Part shown: positions 18,028 to 26,907 of the stretch, piece after piece
Numbering within the stretch: the first letter of the stretch is position 1
Layout of the letters: each line of letters begins with the position of its first letter
Assembly (NCBI RefSeq): GCF_934560975.1
Contig: NZ_CAKTFO010000005.1
Coordinates: 1-64,000, forward strand
DNA: 64,000 bases
DNA from: an uncultured Sphingomonas sp.
GTDB taxonomy: Bacteria > Pseudomonadota > Alphaproteobacteria > Sphingomonadales > Sphingomonadaceae
Reading direction: 5' to 3'
The notes under the pieces: model-generated
The model's input: the letters and a program-made list of their open reading frames with translations, nothing else
Told to the model about the DNA's origin: nothing
Databases searched by the model: none
Program-made: the position numbers and the translations under genes

Positions 18028-19367
18028 GCGAGCATCCCCAGCGGGTTTTCCACCAGCCGCTTGAACGCCGCCATGAACGCCGCGCCGTCGGCACCGTCGA
18101 TCGCGCGATGGTCGAAGCTGCCGGTGGCGCTCATCACCGTCGCCACGGTGAGTTCGTCACCCACGACATAAGGCCGCTTCTCGCCCGCGCCGATCGCCAG
18201 GATCATGGCCTGGGGCGGGTTGATGATCGCCTCGAACTGCTTGATCCCGTACATGCCCATGTTGCTGAGCGACGCGGTGCCGCCGGCATATTCGTGCGGG
18301 CTTAGCTTGCCCTCGCGCGCACGGACGGCGAGATCCTTGATCTCGGTGGCGATGGTCGAGAGCGACTTGGTGTCTGCACCCGTCACGACGGGCGTGATGA
18401 GGCCACCTGGGATCGACACGGCGACCGAGATGTCGGCGCGCTTGAACTGGATCAGGCTGTCGCCGGCGAACTGGACGTTGCACACCGGCACTTCCATCAG
18501 TGCGGCGGCCTGCGCCTTCACCAGCATGTCATTGACCGACAGCTTGATGCCGCGGCTTTCCAGGCCCTTGTTCAGCTCCGTCCGCAGCTTCAGCAGCGCG
18601 TCCAGGTTCACGTCCACCGTCAGGTAGATGTGCGGCACCTGCTGCTTCGATTCGGTCAGGCGGCGCGCAATGGTCTTGCGCATGTTGGACAGCTTGACGG
18701 CTTCGGACGGCACGCCTTCCGGCGCGGCGGCCACGGTCGGCGCGGCGGCCGGCCTGGGCGCCTCGGCAGCGGCGGCCGGAGCAGCGGCGGCGGGCTTGGC
18801 ACCGCTGGCCTTGGCGCCCTCGACATCCGCCTTGACGATGCGGCCGTTGGGACCGGAGCCGGACAGCCCGGACAGGTCGACGCCGTTCTGCTCCGCGATG
18901 CGGCGGGCGAGCGGGCTCGCCTTCACGCGGTCGCCGCCCTGGGTGGAGGGCTGTGACGACGACCGGGCGGCGGGCTGGCTGCCCGGATTGGTCTGCGACG
19001 GCGTCGGATCGGTCGCGGGCGAGGCGCCATAGCCCTTTTCGGCCACCGGCGGCTCCTTGCCTTCGGATTTCGCCTGCGCGGCCGGCTGTTCGGCCTTGGG
19101 CGCGGGCGCGGCGGAAGCATCCTCCCCCTCGCCGGCCATGATCAGGATCACGGAGCCCACCTTCACACCGTCCGTCCCCTCGGGCACGAGCAGTTTCTGC
19201 ACGGTGCCTTCGTCGATGGTCTCGAATTCCATGGTCGCCTTGTCGGTCTCGATCTCGGCGAGGATGTCGCCGGACTTGACCGTATCCCCTTCCTTCACGA
19301 GCCACTTGGCGAGGGTGCCCTCCTCCATCGTCGGCGACAAAGCGGGCATCTTGATCTCGATCGGCAT
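18024..19367 (-). CDS. pdhC: Pyruvate dehydrogenase complex E2, dihydrolipoamide acetyltransferase
   Basis: E2 transfers acetyl groups from lipoyl-lysine to CoA. The order of domains in 447 residues is clear. One lipoyl domain (MPIEIKMPALSPTMEEGTLA, lipoyl Lys in ETDKATMEFETI, residues 1-80) is followed by a long Ala/Pro/Lys linker and a peripheral subunit-binding domain (VKASPLARRIAEQNGVDLSG, about 148-185). A second Ala/Pro linker leads to the catalytic domain, ending with the HRAIDGADGAAF active-site motif. A single lipoyl domain with the MPIEI start fits the pyruvate rather than the 2-oxoglutarate complex. The gene overlaps the thioesterase gene by 4 bases. Confidence 0.94.
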   Translation of the reverse strand: MPIEIKMPALSPTMEEGTLAKWLVKEGDTVKSGDILAEIETDKATMEFETIDEGTVQKLLVPEGTDGVKVGSVILIMAGEGEDASAAPAPKAEQPAAQAKSEGKEPPVAEKGYGASPATDPTPSQTNPGSQPAARSSSQPSTQGGDRVKASPLARRIAEQNGVDLSGLSGSGPNGRIVKADVEGAKASGAKPAAAAPAAAAEAPRPAAAPTVAAAPEGVPSEAVKLSNMRKTIARRLTESKQQVPHIYLTVDVNLDALLKLRTELNKGLESRGIKLSVNDMLVKAQAAALMEVPVCNVQFAGDSLIQFKRADISVAVSIPGGLITPVVTGADTKSLSTIATEIKDLAVRAREGKLSPHEYAGGTASLSNMGMYGIKQFEAIINPPQAMILAIGAGEKRPYVVGDELTVATVMSATGSFDHRAIDGADGAAFMAAFKRLVENPLGMLA

Positions 19368-19479
19368 GGGAAAACGGCCTCTCCGGGCAGGATAGATGTG
19401 CGGCGGTCCCTTTCGGACAGCACGCGTTGGGGGTCAAGGTCCGCTTGTCTTGGCAACGGGAACGCGCAATCCTGCAACG

Positions 19480-19935
19480 GTGCGTACATATCTCGCCATC
19501 GTCGACGACAAGCCCGAAGCGCGAGTCGCGCTTCGCTTCGCCGCGCGCCGTGCCGCCAAGACCGGCGGCGCCATCGCCATCCTCGCACTCGTGCCCCAAA
19601 CGGAGTTCGTCCACTGGCAGGGTGTGCAGGACGCGATAGAGGAAGAGGAAATGCTGCGGGTGGAGGCGATGGTCCACCAGGCGGCCGGCGCGCTGCTGGA
19701 GGAAACCGGCATCACCCCCGACATCATGGTCCGCCAGGGCGAGGGCACGACGGTGATCCGCCAACTGCTTGATAAGAGGCCGGAGATCGCAGCTTTGGTG
19801 CTGGGCGCGGCGCCGGACGGCGCACCGGGGCCGTTGGTCGACTTCTTCACCGGATCGGGCGCGGGCAAGCTGCCCTGCCCGATCATGATCATCCCCGGAT
19901 CACTCAGCGACGAGGCTCTTGATCACCTGAGCTAG
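19480..19935 (+). CDS. Universal stress protein family (UspA-like)
   Basis: This is a small cytoplasmic protein of about 151 residues with the Usp alpha/beta fold. The GTG at 19480 is preferred because it gives VRTYLAIVDDKPEARVALRF, the expected first strand and helix. An ATG at 19396 would add 28 residues without family similarity and would run into the promoter region of the divergent E2 gene. The C-terminal PLVDFFTGSGAGKLPCPIMI contains the usual last strand. Its stop TAG lies in a CTAG palindrome that also supplies the stop of the convergent ubiG gene. Confidence 0.82.
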   Translation: MRTYLAIVDDKPEARVALRFAARRAAKTGGAIAILALVPQTEFVHWQGVQDAIEEEEMLRVEAMVHQAAGALLEETGITPDIMVRQGEGTTVIRQLLDKRPEIAALVLGAAPDGAPGPLVDFFTGSGAGKLPCPIMIIPGSLSDEALDHLS

Positions 19936-20657
19936 GACTTTCGCGCGGCAATGAAGTAATCCAGATTGGTGTTGTCCGAGAGCACAAAGCCGGCGCGCGG
20001 ATCGAACGACAGGCCGCTCACGTCGGTGACCACCAGCCCCGCCGCCGTCACATGCGCGGTGAGTTCGTCGGGCGTCAGGAACCTGTTCCAGTCATGCGTG
20101 CCCCGGGGCACCATTCCCAGCCCCTCGCCCACCGTGATCAGCGCCAGCTGCGACAAAGGCGTGCGATTCGGTGTGGACAGGATCATCACCCCATCGTCCG
20201 CCAGCAACCCCGCCAGCGCCGCGATGAAGCGGGCGGGGTCGGCGACATGCTCCACCACCTCCATCGACGCGACCAGATCGAAATGTTCGCCCGCAAGCTG
20301 CGCCACCTCGCCCGCGCGATAATCGATGGCGAGGCCCTGCCCTTCGGCATGGAGGCGGGCGGCGGCGATATTCTCCGGCGCGGCATCCACCCCCGTCACC
20401 GCCGCGCCGAGCCGTGCCAGCGGTTCGGACAGGAGGCCCGCGCCGCAACCCACGTCGAGCGCGCGCCTGCCCGCGAGCGGCCGGCGTGCTTTCGGATCGA
20501 AGCCCCACAGCGCATCCAATTGCCCCCGCACGTAACGCAGCCGCGCCGGGTTGAGCCGGTGCAGCATGGCGGAGGAGCCCTTGGGATCCCACCAGTCGGC
20601 GGCAAGCCTGCCGAAATGCGCGGCCTCAGCGGGATTGATCGTGTCGGTTGCGTTCAT
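19932..20657 (-). CDS. ubiG: Ubiquinone biosynthesis O-methyltransferase
   Basis: UbiG carries out both O-methylation steps of ubiquinone synthesis. The 241 residues include AAHFGRLAADWWDPKGSSAM at the N-terminus, the SAM-binding motif RALDVGCGAGLLSEPLARLG (about 65-84), and the C-terminal THDWNRFLTPDEL and GLSFDP segments, all characteristic. The gene converges on the stress-protein gene with overlapping stop codons and is divergent from lysC. Confidence 0.96.
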   Translation of the reverse strand: MNATDTINPAEAAHFGRLAADWWDPKGSSAMLHRLNPARLRYVRGQLDALWGFDPKARRPLAGRRALDVGCGAGLLSEPLARLGAAVTGVDAAPENIAAARLHAEGQGLAIDYRAGEVAQLAGEHFDLVASMEVVEHVADPARFIAALAGLLADDGVMILSTPNRTPLSQLALITVGEGLGMVPRGTHDWNRFLTPDELTAHVTAAGLVVTDVSGLSFDPRAGFVLSDNTNLDYFIAARKS

Positions 20658-20733
20658 GACACGCGCTCGCTAGCAGGGCCGAACACTGCGCCCAAGCGCA
20701 TTCCCGCAATTTAATTACGAAGATCTCAGCTCC

Positions 20734-21996
20734 ATGGCACGCATCGTGATGAAGTTCGGCGGCACCTCCATGGCCGGGATCGAGCGCATCCGGAACGTGG
20801 CCGCGCGCGTCAAGCGCGAGGTGGAACGCGGCAACGAGGTCGCGGTGGTCGTGTCCGCCATGGCGGGCGAAACCGATCGGCTGGTGAATTTCTGCCGCGA
20901 GGCGAGCCCGCTCTACGATCCCCGCGAATATGACGTGGTGGTGGCGAGCGGGGAGCAGGTGACGAGCGGCCTGCTCGCCATCACGCTCCAGTCGATGGGG
21001 GTCAAGGCGCGGTCCTGGCTCGGCTGGCAGCTGCCGATCGCGACGTCGGAGGCGCATTCCACCGCCCGCATCTCCACGATCGACAGCGACAAGCTGGGCG
21101 AAGCGATGCGCGGCGGCGAGGTTGCGGTGATCCCCGGCTTTCAGGGCATGACCGAAGAGGGGCGCATCACCACCCTCGGCCGGGGCGGATCGGACACTTC
21201 GGCGGTCGCGGTGGCCGCCGCGATGAAGGCCGACCGTTGCGACATCTATACCGACGTGGACGGGGTCTACACCACCGACCCGCGCATCGTACCCAAGGCG
21301 CGCAAGCTGGCCCACGTCACCTATGAAGAGATGCTGGAACTGGCGAGCGTGGGCGCCAAGGTGCTGCAGACCCGCTCGGTCGGCTTGGCGATGAAGGAAA
21401 AGGTCCGCGTCCAGGTCCTGTCCTCGTTCGGCGACGCGCCGGACGGCGGCGACCTGCCCGGCACCATGATCGTGGACGAAGACGAGATCGAAGGAAGCAA
21501 GATGGAACGCCAGCTCATCACCGGCATTGCCCACGACAAGAACGAGGCCAAGGTCACGCTGACCGCCGTGCCCGACCGCCCCGGCGCGGTCGCCGGGATC
21601 TTCACGCCGCTGGCCGATGCCAACATCAACGTCGACATGATCGTGCAGAACGTGGCGCACGCGACCGGATCGACCGACGTGACCTTCACCGTGCCCGCCG
21701 CTGAGCTGGCCCGCGCGCTGGACGTGCTGGCCAGGTCCAGGGACGCGATCGGCTATCAGGAGCTGGTCCACGACACCTCCGTCGCCAAGATCTCGGTCGT
21801 GGGTGTCGGTATGCGCAGCCATGCGGGCGTCGCGGCGCAGATGTTCAAGAGCCTGGCCGATCGCGGCATCAACGTGCTGGCCATCACCACCAGCGAGATC
21901 AAGGTCTCCGTCCTGATCCACGAGGATTATACCGAACTGGCGGTACGCGTGCTGCACACCGCCTATGGGCTCGACGCGACGGACGAGGCCGCCTAA
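20734..21996 (+). CDS. lysC: Aspartate kinase
   Basis: The enzyme phosphorylates aspartate at the entry to lysine, threonine, methionine and diaminopimelate synthesis. It has 420 residues. The catalytic domain opens with IVMKFGGTSMAG and contains the substrate site GRGGSDTSAVAVAAAMKA. Two ACT regulatory domains (about residues 265-415) include VPDRPGAVAGIFTPLADANI and VGVGMRSHAGVAAQMFKSLA, so feedback control by an amino acid is expected. A perfect hairpin (22025-22048) follows the stop codon. Confidence 0.97.
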   Translation: MARIVMKFGGTSMAGIERIRNVAARVKREVERGNEVAVVVSAMAGETDRLVNFCREASPLYDPREYDVVVASGEQVTSGLLAITLQSMGVKARSWLGWQLPIATSEAHSTARISTIDSDKLGEAMRGGEVAVIPGFQGMTEEGRITTLGRGGSDTSAVAVAAAMKADRCDIYTDVDGVYTTDPRIVPKARKLAHVTYEEMLELASVGAKVLQTRSVGLAMKEKVRVQVLSSFGDAPDGGDLPGTMIVDEDEIEGSKMERQLITGIAHDKNEAKVTLTAVPDRPGAVAGIFTPLADANINVDMIVQNVAHATGSTDVTFTVPAAELARALDVLARSRDAIGYQELVHDTSVAKISVVGVGMRSHAGVAAQMFKSLADRGINVLAITTSEIKVSVLIHEDYTELAVRVLHTAYGLDATDEAA

Positions 21997-22024
21997 GGGC
22001 CCGTCGCCCGCGCGGAGGCCGGGT

Positions 22025-22048
22025 TCCCACGTCCACCGGGACGTGGGA
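22025..22048 (+). promoter_or_regulatory. Perfect 10-base-pair hairpin after lysC
   Basis: TCCCACGTCC and GGACGTGGGA flank a 4-base loop 28 bases after the lysC stop. No T-run follows. It may protect the lysC mRNA 3' end or partly terminate. It also argues against the ATG at 22051 as the start of the next gene, because it would occupy its ribosome-binding position. Confidence 0.45.
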
Positions 22049-22104
22049 CGATGCATGATTCGGCCAACAAGACCCCTTCCTCCGCAGGGGCGACGGAGAT
22101 TGAA

Positions 22105-23121
22105 TTGAGCGCAGCGCACCCCAGAACCGACGCCTTGATGGCGCGCGGCGCGGAGTTTCTCGGCAGCCGCCATGCCATCATGGCCGGCGCCATGTCGTGG
22201 GTGTCGGAACGGAACCTGGTCTCCGCCATGTCCAACGCCGGCGGTTTCGGCGTGATCGCGTGCGGGGCGATGACGCCCGCTTTGCTGGATGCGGAAATCG
22301 CCGCGACGAAGGCGCTGACGGACAGGCCGTTCGGCGTGAACCTGATCACCATGCACCCCGATCTGATGGAATTGATCGCGGTATGCGGCCGCCACCAGGT
22401 CGGCCATGTCGTGCTGGCCGGCGGACTGCCGCCCAAGGGCAGTTTGGAGGCGATCAAGGCGACCGGCGCCAAGCTGATCGCGTTCGCGCCCGCGCTCGCG
22501 CTTGCCAAGAAACTGGTCCGCTCCGGCGTGGATGCGCTGGTGATCGAGGGGATGGAGGCGGGCGGCCATATCGGCCCGGTCTCCACCTCCGTCCTCGCGC
22601 AGGAAATGCTGCCGGAGATTGCCGAGCAGCTGCCGGTGTTCGTCGCGGGCGGGATCGGCCGGGGCGAGGCGATGGCCGGCTATCTGGAGATGGGCGCCGC
22701 CGGCGTGCAGCTGGGCACGCGCTTCGTCTGCGCGACCGAGTCGATCGCGCATCCCAATTTCAAGAAGGCGTTCATCCGCGCGTCCGCCCGCGACGCGGTC
22801 GCCAGCGTGCAGATCGACGCGCGCCTGCCCGTGATTCCCGTCCGCGCGCTCAAGAATGCCGGCGGCGAGCTGTTCACCGCCAAGCAGCGCGAGGTGGCGC
22901 TGGCTCTCGACGAACAGAAGGTCGAGATGACGGAGGCGCAGCTGCAGATCGAGCATTATTGGGCGGGCGCGCTCCGCCGCGCGGTGATCGACGGCGATGT
23001 GGAGCATGGCTCGGTGATGGCCGGTCAGTCGGTCGGCATGGTGACCCGGGAAGAACCGATCGCCGACATCATCGCCACCCTGCTCGACCAAGCCGAAGCG
23101 GCGCTGGCGCGGCGGCGCTGA
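22105..23121 (+). CDS. Nitronate monooxygenase / 2-nitropropane dioxygenase-like flavoprotein
   Basis: This is an FMN-binding TIM-barrel protein of about 338 residues. Family features are ARGAEFLGSRHAIMAGAMSW with NAGGFGVIACGAM near the N-terminus, the motif EGMEAGGHIGPVS, and the FMN phosphate segment FVAGGIGRGEAMAGYLEMGA. It could also be a FabK-like enoyl reductase, but the absence of an electron-transfer context and the presence of fabI elsewhere make nitronate oxidation more likely. The TTG at 22105 is chosen because GGAG sits 6 bases upstream; the ATG at 22051 follows a hairpin and has no such site. A strong terminator ends the gene. Confidence 0.85.
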   Translation: MSAAHPRTDALMARGAEFLGSRHAIMAGAMSWVSERNLVSAMSNAGGFGVIACGAMTPALLDAEIAATKALTDRPFGVNLITMHPDLMELIAVCGRHQVGHVVLAGGLPPKGSLEAIKATGAKLIAFAPALALAKKLVRSGVDALVIEGMEAGGHIGPVSTSVLAQEMLPEIAEQLPVFVAGGIGRGEAMAGYLEMGAAGVQLGTRFVCATESIAHPNFKKAFIRASARDAVASVQIDARLPVIPVRALKNAGGELFTAKQREVALALDEQKVEMTEAQLQIEHYWAGALRRAVIDGDVEHGSVMAGQSVGMVTREEPIADIIATLLDQAEAALARRR

Positions 23122-23125
23122 AACG

Positions 23126-23177
23126 GGTCGGTGCCGTGCGCCGCAAGGACGCGCCACGGCACCGGACCGTTTTTTCT
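23126..23177 (+). terminator. Rho-independent terminator after the flavoprotein gene
   Basis: CGGTGCCGTG pairs with CACGGCACCG (10 base pairs plus flanking pairs), followed by CGTTTTTTCT. The stem starts a few bases after the stop codon and the T-run is six bases, so this should be efficient. Confidence 0.9.
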
Positions 23178-23317
23178 ACTCCTTCGGAGCAAGAGCGGCA
23201 TGGAGCTGGAATGCCGGGTGGTAATTCGGGCCATCGGCTTAATCCCGATGCCGAATTGAGGCAGGTTCCATCTTCAGGTTAACCAAGCCCCGCCTAACAG
23301 CCACAGCGGGTGAACCC

Positions 23318-23983
23318 ATGAAACTTCGTGCTTTTCTTGCCGGAACCGCCATGATCCTGAGCGTTGCGCTCGCCGGACCCGTTCAGGCCGCGCAGGGCTT
23401 GAACGGCCGTTACTTCGGCGGGCCGTCCGGCAGCATCGACGCGGCGGAGGACCGGATCGAGGAAGGCAGCCTTGCCGCTACCTTCACGGCCACCACCGTC
23501 TGCTTCCCCGGCTGCGGCCAGATCATCGGCACGCACGAGCATCTATCCACCTTCCTGGGCGCAGGCCATTATCGCGATCTGTCGGCCGATCCGGAAGGTC
23601 TGGTCAATCGCGTGCTGGAGCTGACGGGTTTCCTCAACATCGCGACGACCGGCACCTACACGTTCGCGCTGGGCTCGGATGACGGGTCGCGCCTGTACAT
23701 CGACGGCAATGTCGCGATCGACAACGATTTCGGGCACCCCTTCGGCTATGTGACGACGGGGCTTGCCTTGGCGGCGGGCAGCCACAGCTTCCGCCTCGTC
23801 CACTTCGACAATGGCGGCGGGACCGGCCTGTCCGTGTTGCTGAACGGCGAAGGGCTGGGCGGCAGCTTCCTTTCCACGGAGGGCGCGGTTCCGGAACCGG
23901 CCTCCTGGGCGCTGATGGTCGGCGGCTTCGGCATGGCGGGGGCCGCCCTCCGCCGCCGCCGGGCGCAGCCGCTCCTCGCCTGA
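23318..23983 (+). CDS. Exported PA14-like domain protein with PEP-CTERM sorting signal
   Basis: This 221-residue protein is probably secreted and processed by an exosortase. Residues 1-26 form a signal peptide (MKLRAFLAG...GPVQAAQG). The body looks like a PA14 carbohydrate-binding module: LNGRYFGGPSG, FLNIATTGTYTFALGSDDGS, RLYIDGN, then AAGSHSFRLVHFDNGGGTGL. The C-terminus VPEPASWALMVGGFGMAGAA followed by RRRR is the PEP-CTERM anchor in its sphingomonad form. No exosortase lies in the window. The ligand is unknown; attachment to exopolysaccharide or biofilm matrix is a reasonable inference. Confidence 0.86.
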   Translation: MKLRAFLAGTAMILSVALAGPVQAAQGLNGRYFGGPSGSIDAAEDRIEEGSLAATFTATTVCFPGCGQIIGTHEHLSTFLGAGHYRDLSADPEGLVNRVLELTGFLNIATTGTYTFALGSDDGSRLYIDGNVAIDNDFGHPFGYVTTGLALAAGSHSFRLVHFDNGGGTGLSVLLNGEGLGGSFLSTEGAVPEPASWALMVGGFGMAGAALRRRRAQPLLA

Positions 23984-24081
23984 CCGGGGCAGCCGGATCC
24001 TGCGGCGGCACGAACCCCGATCCGCACCGAAGCGGAGCAAAGCCAAGCCTCCGGTAAGGCCTGTCCGCCCAAACGGGCCGC

Positions 24082-24510
24082 ATGACCTTTTTCCGCGGCC
24101 TGATGCTGCTGCTGGCCGTGGGCGCCTGCTATGCGGCCTTTCTGAACGGCGCCACGCCGAACGGCGTACGAACGCCCCGCGCGGTCACGGAAGCGGCAGT
24201 CCACGCGGTGGACAGGAAAGCAGCTGCCACGGGCTCGCCCGCTGCCGGGACCGTCGTCATGCTGTCCCGCGCCGCATCGGGGGACCCGTTGCTGATGCTG
24301 ATCGCGGCCAAGGGATTTGCGTGCCAGCGGATCGACAGTGTCGAGCCGCTGGCACGCGAACAGGGCATCTTCGCCATCCATTGCCGCGATCATGCGGGCG
24401 GGCTCGTCAGCTACGCGGTCGATACCAGGCTGCAACAGGTACAGCCGCTCGCCCCGGACGCCCTCCCGCCGCGGCAGCAAGCGCCGTTGGACCGGCGAAA
24501 GGGTTTCTGA
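24082..24510 (+). CDS. Small exported or membrane-anchored protein of unknown function
   Basis: I do not recognise a family. The 142-residue product has a hydrophobic N-terminal segment (MTFFRGLMLLLAVGACYAAF) that could be a signal peptide or anchor. A soluble region follows with two cysteines (GFACQRIDSVEPL and FAIHCRDHAGG) placed to form a disulfide if exported. It precedes ptsP by 15 bases in the same direction, so the two may be co-transcribed. Confidence 0.6.
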   Translation: MTFFRGLMLLLAVGACYAAFLNGATPNGVRTPRAVTEAAVHAVDRKAAATGSPAAGTVVMLSRAASGDPLLMLIAAKGFACQRIDSVEPLAREQGIFAIHCRDHAGGLVSYAVDTRLQQVQPLAPDALPPRQQAPLDRRKGF

Positions 24511-24525
24511 TAGCCATCGGACGAC

Positions 24526-26802
24526 ATGGGCACCGCCTCCGCAACCGTCGCCGCGCGCGAAATCCTGACCCGCCTGCATGACGTCATGGCGTCGCGCGCC
24601 CACGCTCAGGCCAAGCTGGACCAGGTGGTCGACATCATCGGCCAGGCGCTAAACAGCGAAGTGTGCTCCATCTACCTGCTGCGCGAGGGCCAGCTGGAGC
24701 TGTTCGCCACGCGCGGCCTCAACAAGGAAGCGGTGCACGTCACCCGCCTTGGCCTGGGCGAAGGGCTGACCGGCACCATTGCCGAGCGGGTGGAGACGCT
24801 GAACCTGGCGGAGGCGACCAGCCACCCCGACTTCGTCTACAATCCCGAAACCGGCGAGGAACTGTTCCACAGCTTCGCCGGTGTGCCGATCGTGCGGGCC
24901 GAGCGGTCGGTGGGCGTGCTGACGGTGCAGCATGTCGAGCCGCGCCGCTATGCCGATGTCGAGATCGAGGCGTTGCAGACCGTGGCGATGGTGCTGGCCG
25001 AGCTGATCGCCGGCGCCGAGCTGATCGACGAGGCGACCGCGCGCGGCCCCGATGCGCGCGATGCCGGCCCGGCGCGCCTGACCGGCCTGAAGCTGGTCGA
25101 GGGCATGGGCGCGGGCTATGCCGTGTTCCACCAGCCGCGCGTGGTGGTGGAGCATACGGTGGCCGAGGATATCGAGGCCGAACGCCACCGCGTCTATTCC
25201 GCCTTCGACAAGATGCGGGAACAGATCGACCGCATGATGAGCCAGGCCGAATTCGGCGTGGCGGGCGAGCATCAGGACATCCTCGCGACGTACAAGATGT
25301 TCGCCTATGACGAAGGCTGGTCGCGCCGGATCAATGCGGCGATCGACAGCGGCCTGACCGCCGAGGCGGCGATCGAGCGCGTGCAGCAGCGCACCCGGAT
25401 GCGGATGCGCGAGATCGACGATCCGCTGCTGGCCGACCGGATGCACGATCTGGAGGACCTGTCCAACCGGCTGCTGCGGATCGTGTCGGGGCAGCTCGGC
25501 ACGGCCGCGCAACTCGGCCTGCGGCGGGATTCGATCCTGATCGCCCGCAATCTCGGCCCGGCGGAGCTGCTGGAATATGATCGCCGGCGGTTGAAGGGCG
25601 TGGTGCTGCAAGAGGGATCGCTGACCAGCCATGTGGTGATCGTCGCCCGCGCGATGGGCGTGCCGGTGCTCGGCCGGGTGCGCGATGCCCGCCGCATGAT
25701 CGGCGACGGCGACATGATCCTGCTCGACGCCAGCCAGGGCGCGGCCTTTGTCCGCCCCACCCCGGCGATGGACGAGGCGTTCGAGACCCGCTTGCAGCTG
25801 GGACAGAAGCGCCGCGCCGAATTCGCCGCGATGCGCGATCTGCCGCCGGAAACCCGGGACGGCACGCGCATCACCCTAATGGTGAATGCCGGGCTGCGCG
25901 ACGACGTGGCCGCGCTCGACACCACCGGCGCCGATGGCATCGGCCTGTTCCGCACCGAGTTCGAGTTCCTGATCTCCGCCGAACTCCCCAAGCGCGAGCG
26001 CCAGATGCGCCTCTACCGCGACGTGATGGAGGCGGCGGGCGATCGGCCCGTCATCTTCCGCACGGTCGACATCGGCGGCGACAAGGTGCTGCCCTACATG
26101 AACGCCGATTCGGCCGATGAGGAAAATCCCGCCATGGGCTGGCGCGCCATCCGCCTGGCGCTGGAACGCGACGCGCTGATGAAGGCGCAGGCCGAGGCGC
26201 TGATCACGGCCGCCGGCGGGCGCACGCTGAACGTCATGTTCCCGATGGTGTCCGAACCATGGGAGTTTGACGAGGCGCGCGACCTGTTCGAGGCGCAGCG
26301 CCACGTCGTCGCACGCAAGGGCAAGCCGCTGCCGCTCGCCATTCGCTACGGTGCGATGCTGGAAGTGCCGGCGCTGGCGGAAAGCCTGGACCTGCTGCTG
26401 CCGCGGCTGGACTTCCTGTCGATCGGCACCAACGACCTGACCCAGTTCCTGTTCGCCGCCGATCGCGCGCACCCCAAGCTGGCGGAACGCTATGACTGGC
26501 TGAGCCCCGCCATCCTGCGCTTCATCGCGCGAGTGACGGGGCAGGTGCAGGCGACGGGTGTGCCGATCGGAATTTGCGGCGAAATGGGCGGGCGCACGCT
26601 GGAGGCGATGGCGCTGATCGGGCTGGGCATCGACCGGCTGTCGATCACCCCGGCGGCGGTCGGCCCGGTCAAGGCGATGATCCGCTCGCTCGACCTGGCG
26701 TCGCTGCGCGCCTTCATGCCCGATCTGCTGGTCGCCCCGCCGCGCGACCTGCGCGCCGTGCTGCAGCAGTGGGCGAGCGATCACGATGTACGCATCGCCT
26801 GA
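24526..26802 (+). CDS. ptsP: Phosphoenolpyruvate-protein phosphotransferase of the nitrogen PTS (EI-Ntr)
   Basis: EI-Ntr takes phosphate from phosphoenolpyruvate and passes it to NPr and then EIIA-Ntr, a regulatory cascade linked to nitrogen and potassium balance. The 758 residues start with a GAF domain (about 20-165, EVCSIYLLREGQLELFATRG), which separates EI-Ntr from sugar-type enzyme I. The phosphorylated His follows in GSLTSHVVIVARAMGVPVLG (about residue 370). The C-terminal PEP-binding barrel has TGADGIGLFRTEFEFL and the DFLSIGTNDLTQFLFAADR signature. The partner proteins are not in this window. Confidence 0.95.
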   Translation: MGTASATVAAREILTRLHDVMASRAHAQAKLDQVVDIIGQALNSEVCSIYLLREGQLELFATRGLNKEAVHVTRLGLGEGLTGTIAERVETLNLAEATSHPDFVYNPETGEELFHSFAGVPIVRAERSVGVLTVQHVEPRRYADVEIEALQTVAMVLAELIAGAELIDEATARGPDARDAGPARLTGLKLVEGMGAGYAVFHQPRVVVEHTVAEDIEAERHRVYSAFDKMREQIDRMMSQAEFGVAGEHQDILATYKMFAYDEGWSRRINAAIDSGLTAEAAIERVQQRTRMRMREIDDPLLADRMHDLEDLSNRLLRIVSGQLGTAAQLGLRRDSILIARNLGPAELLEYDRRRLKGVVLQEGSLTSHVVIVARAMGVPVLGRVRDARRMIGDGDMILLDASQGAAFVRPTPAMDEAFETRLQLGQKRRAEFAAMRDLPPETRDGTRITLMVNAGLRDDVAALDTTGADGIGLFRTEFEFLISAELPKRERQMRLYRDVMEAAGDRPVIFRTVDIGGDKVLPYMNADSADEENPAMGWRAIRLALERDALMKAQAEALITAAGGRTLNVMFPMVSEPWEFDEARDLFEAQRHVVARKGKPLPLAIRYGAMLEVPALAESLDLLLPRLDFLSIGTNDLTQFLFAADRAHPKLAERYDWLSPAILRFIARVTGQVQATGVPIGICGEMGGRTLEAMALIGLGIDRLSITPAAVGPVKAMIRSLDLASLRAFMPDLLVAPPRDLRAVLQQWASDHDVRIA

Positions 26803-26907
26803 CCGGACGCACGGCCCGACGACAGGCGCAGGTGCAGGTTTGACACACGCGATGCTTTCTGCGTCTGTTTACATATATTAGGTCGTGCGGCGTGCCTCGG
26901 GGGATGG

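Noticed and set aside
20626..23157. Minus-strand open frame of about 840 codons
   Set aside because: It is antisense to lysC and the flavoprotein gene, which are both convincing. The translation is His/Arg/Gly-rich without recognisable domains.
26838..26880. Candidate promoter for the rodZ-like gene starting at TTGACA 26840
   Set aside because: The -35 is perfect, but 17 bases later the sequence is GTCTGT, and the nearest TATATT is 28 bases away. Spacing does not fit a sigma70 promoter.
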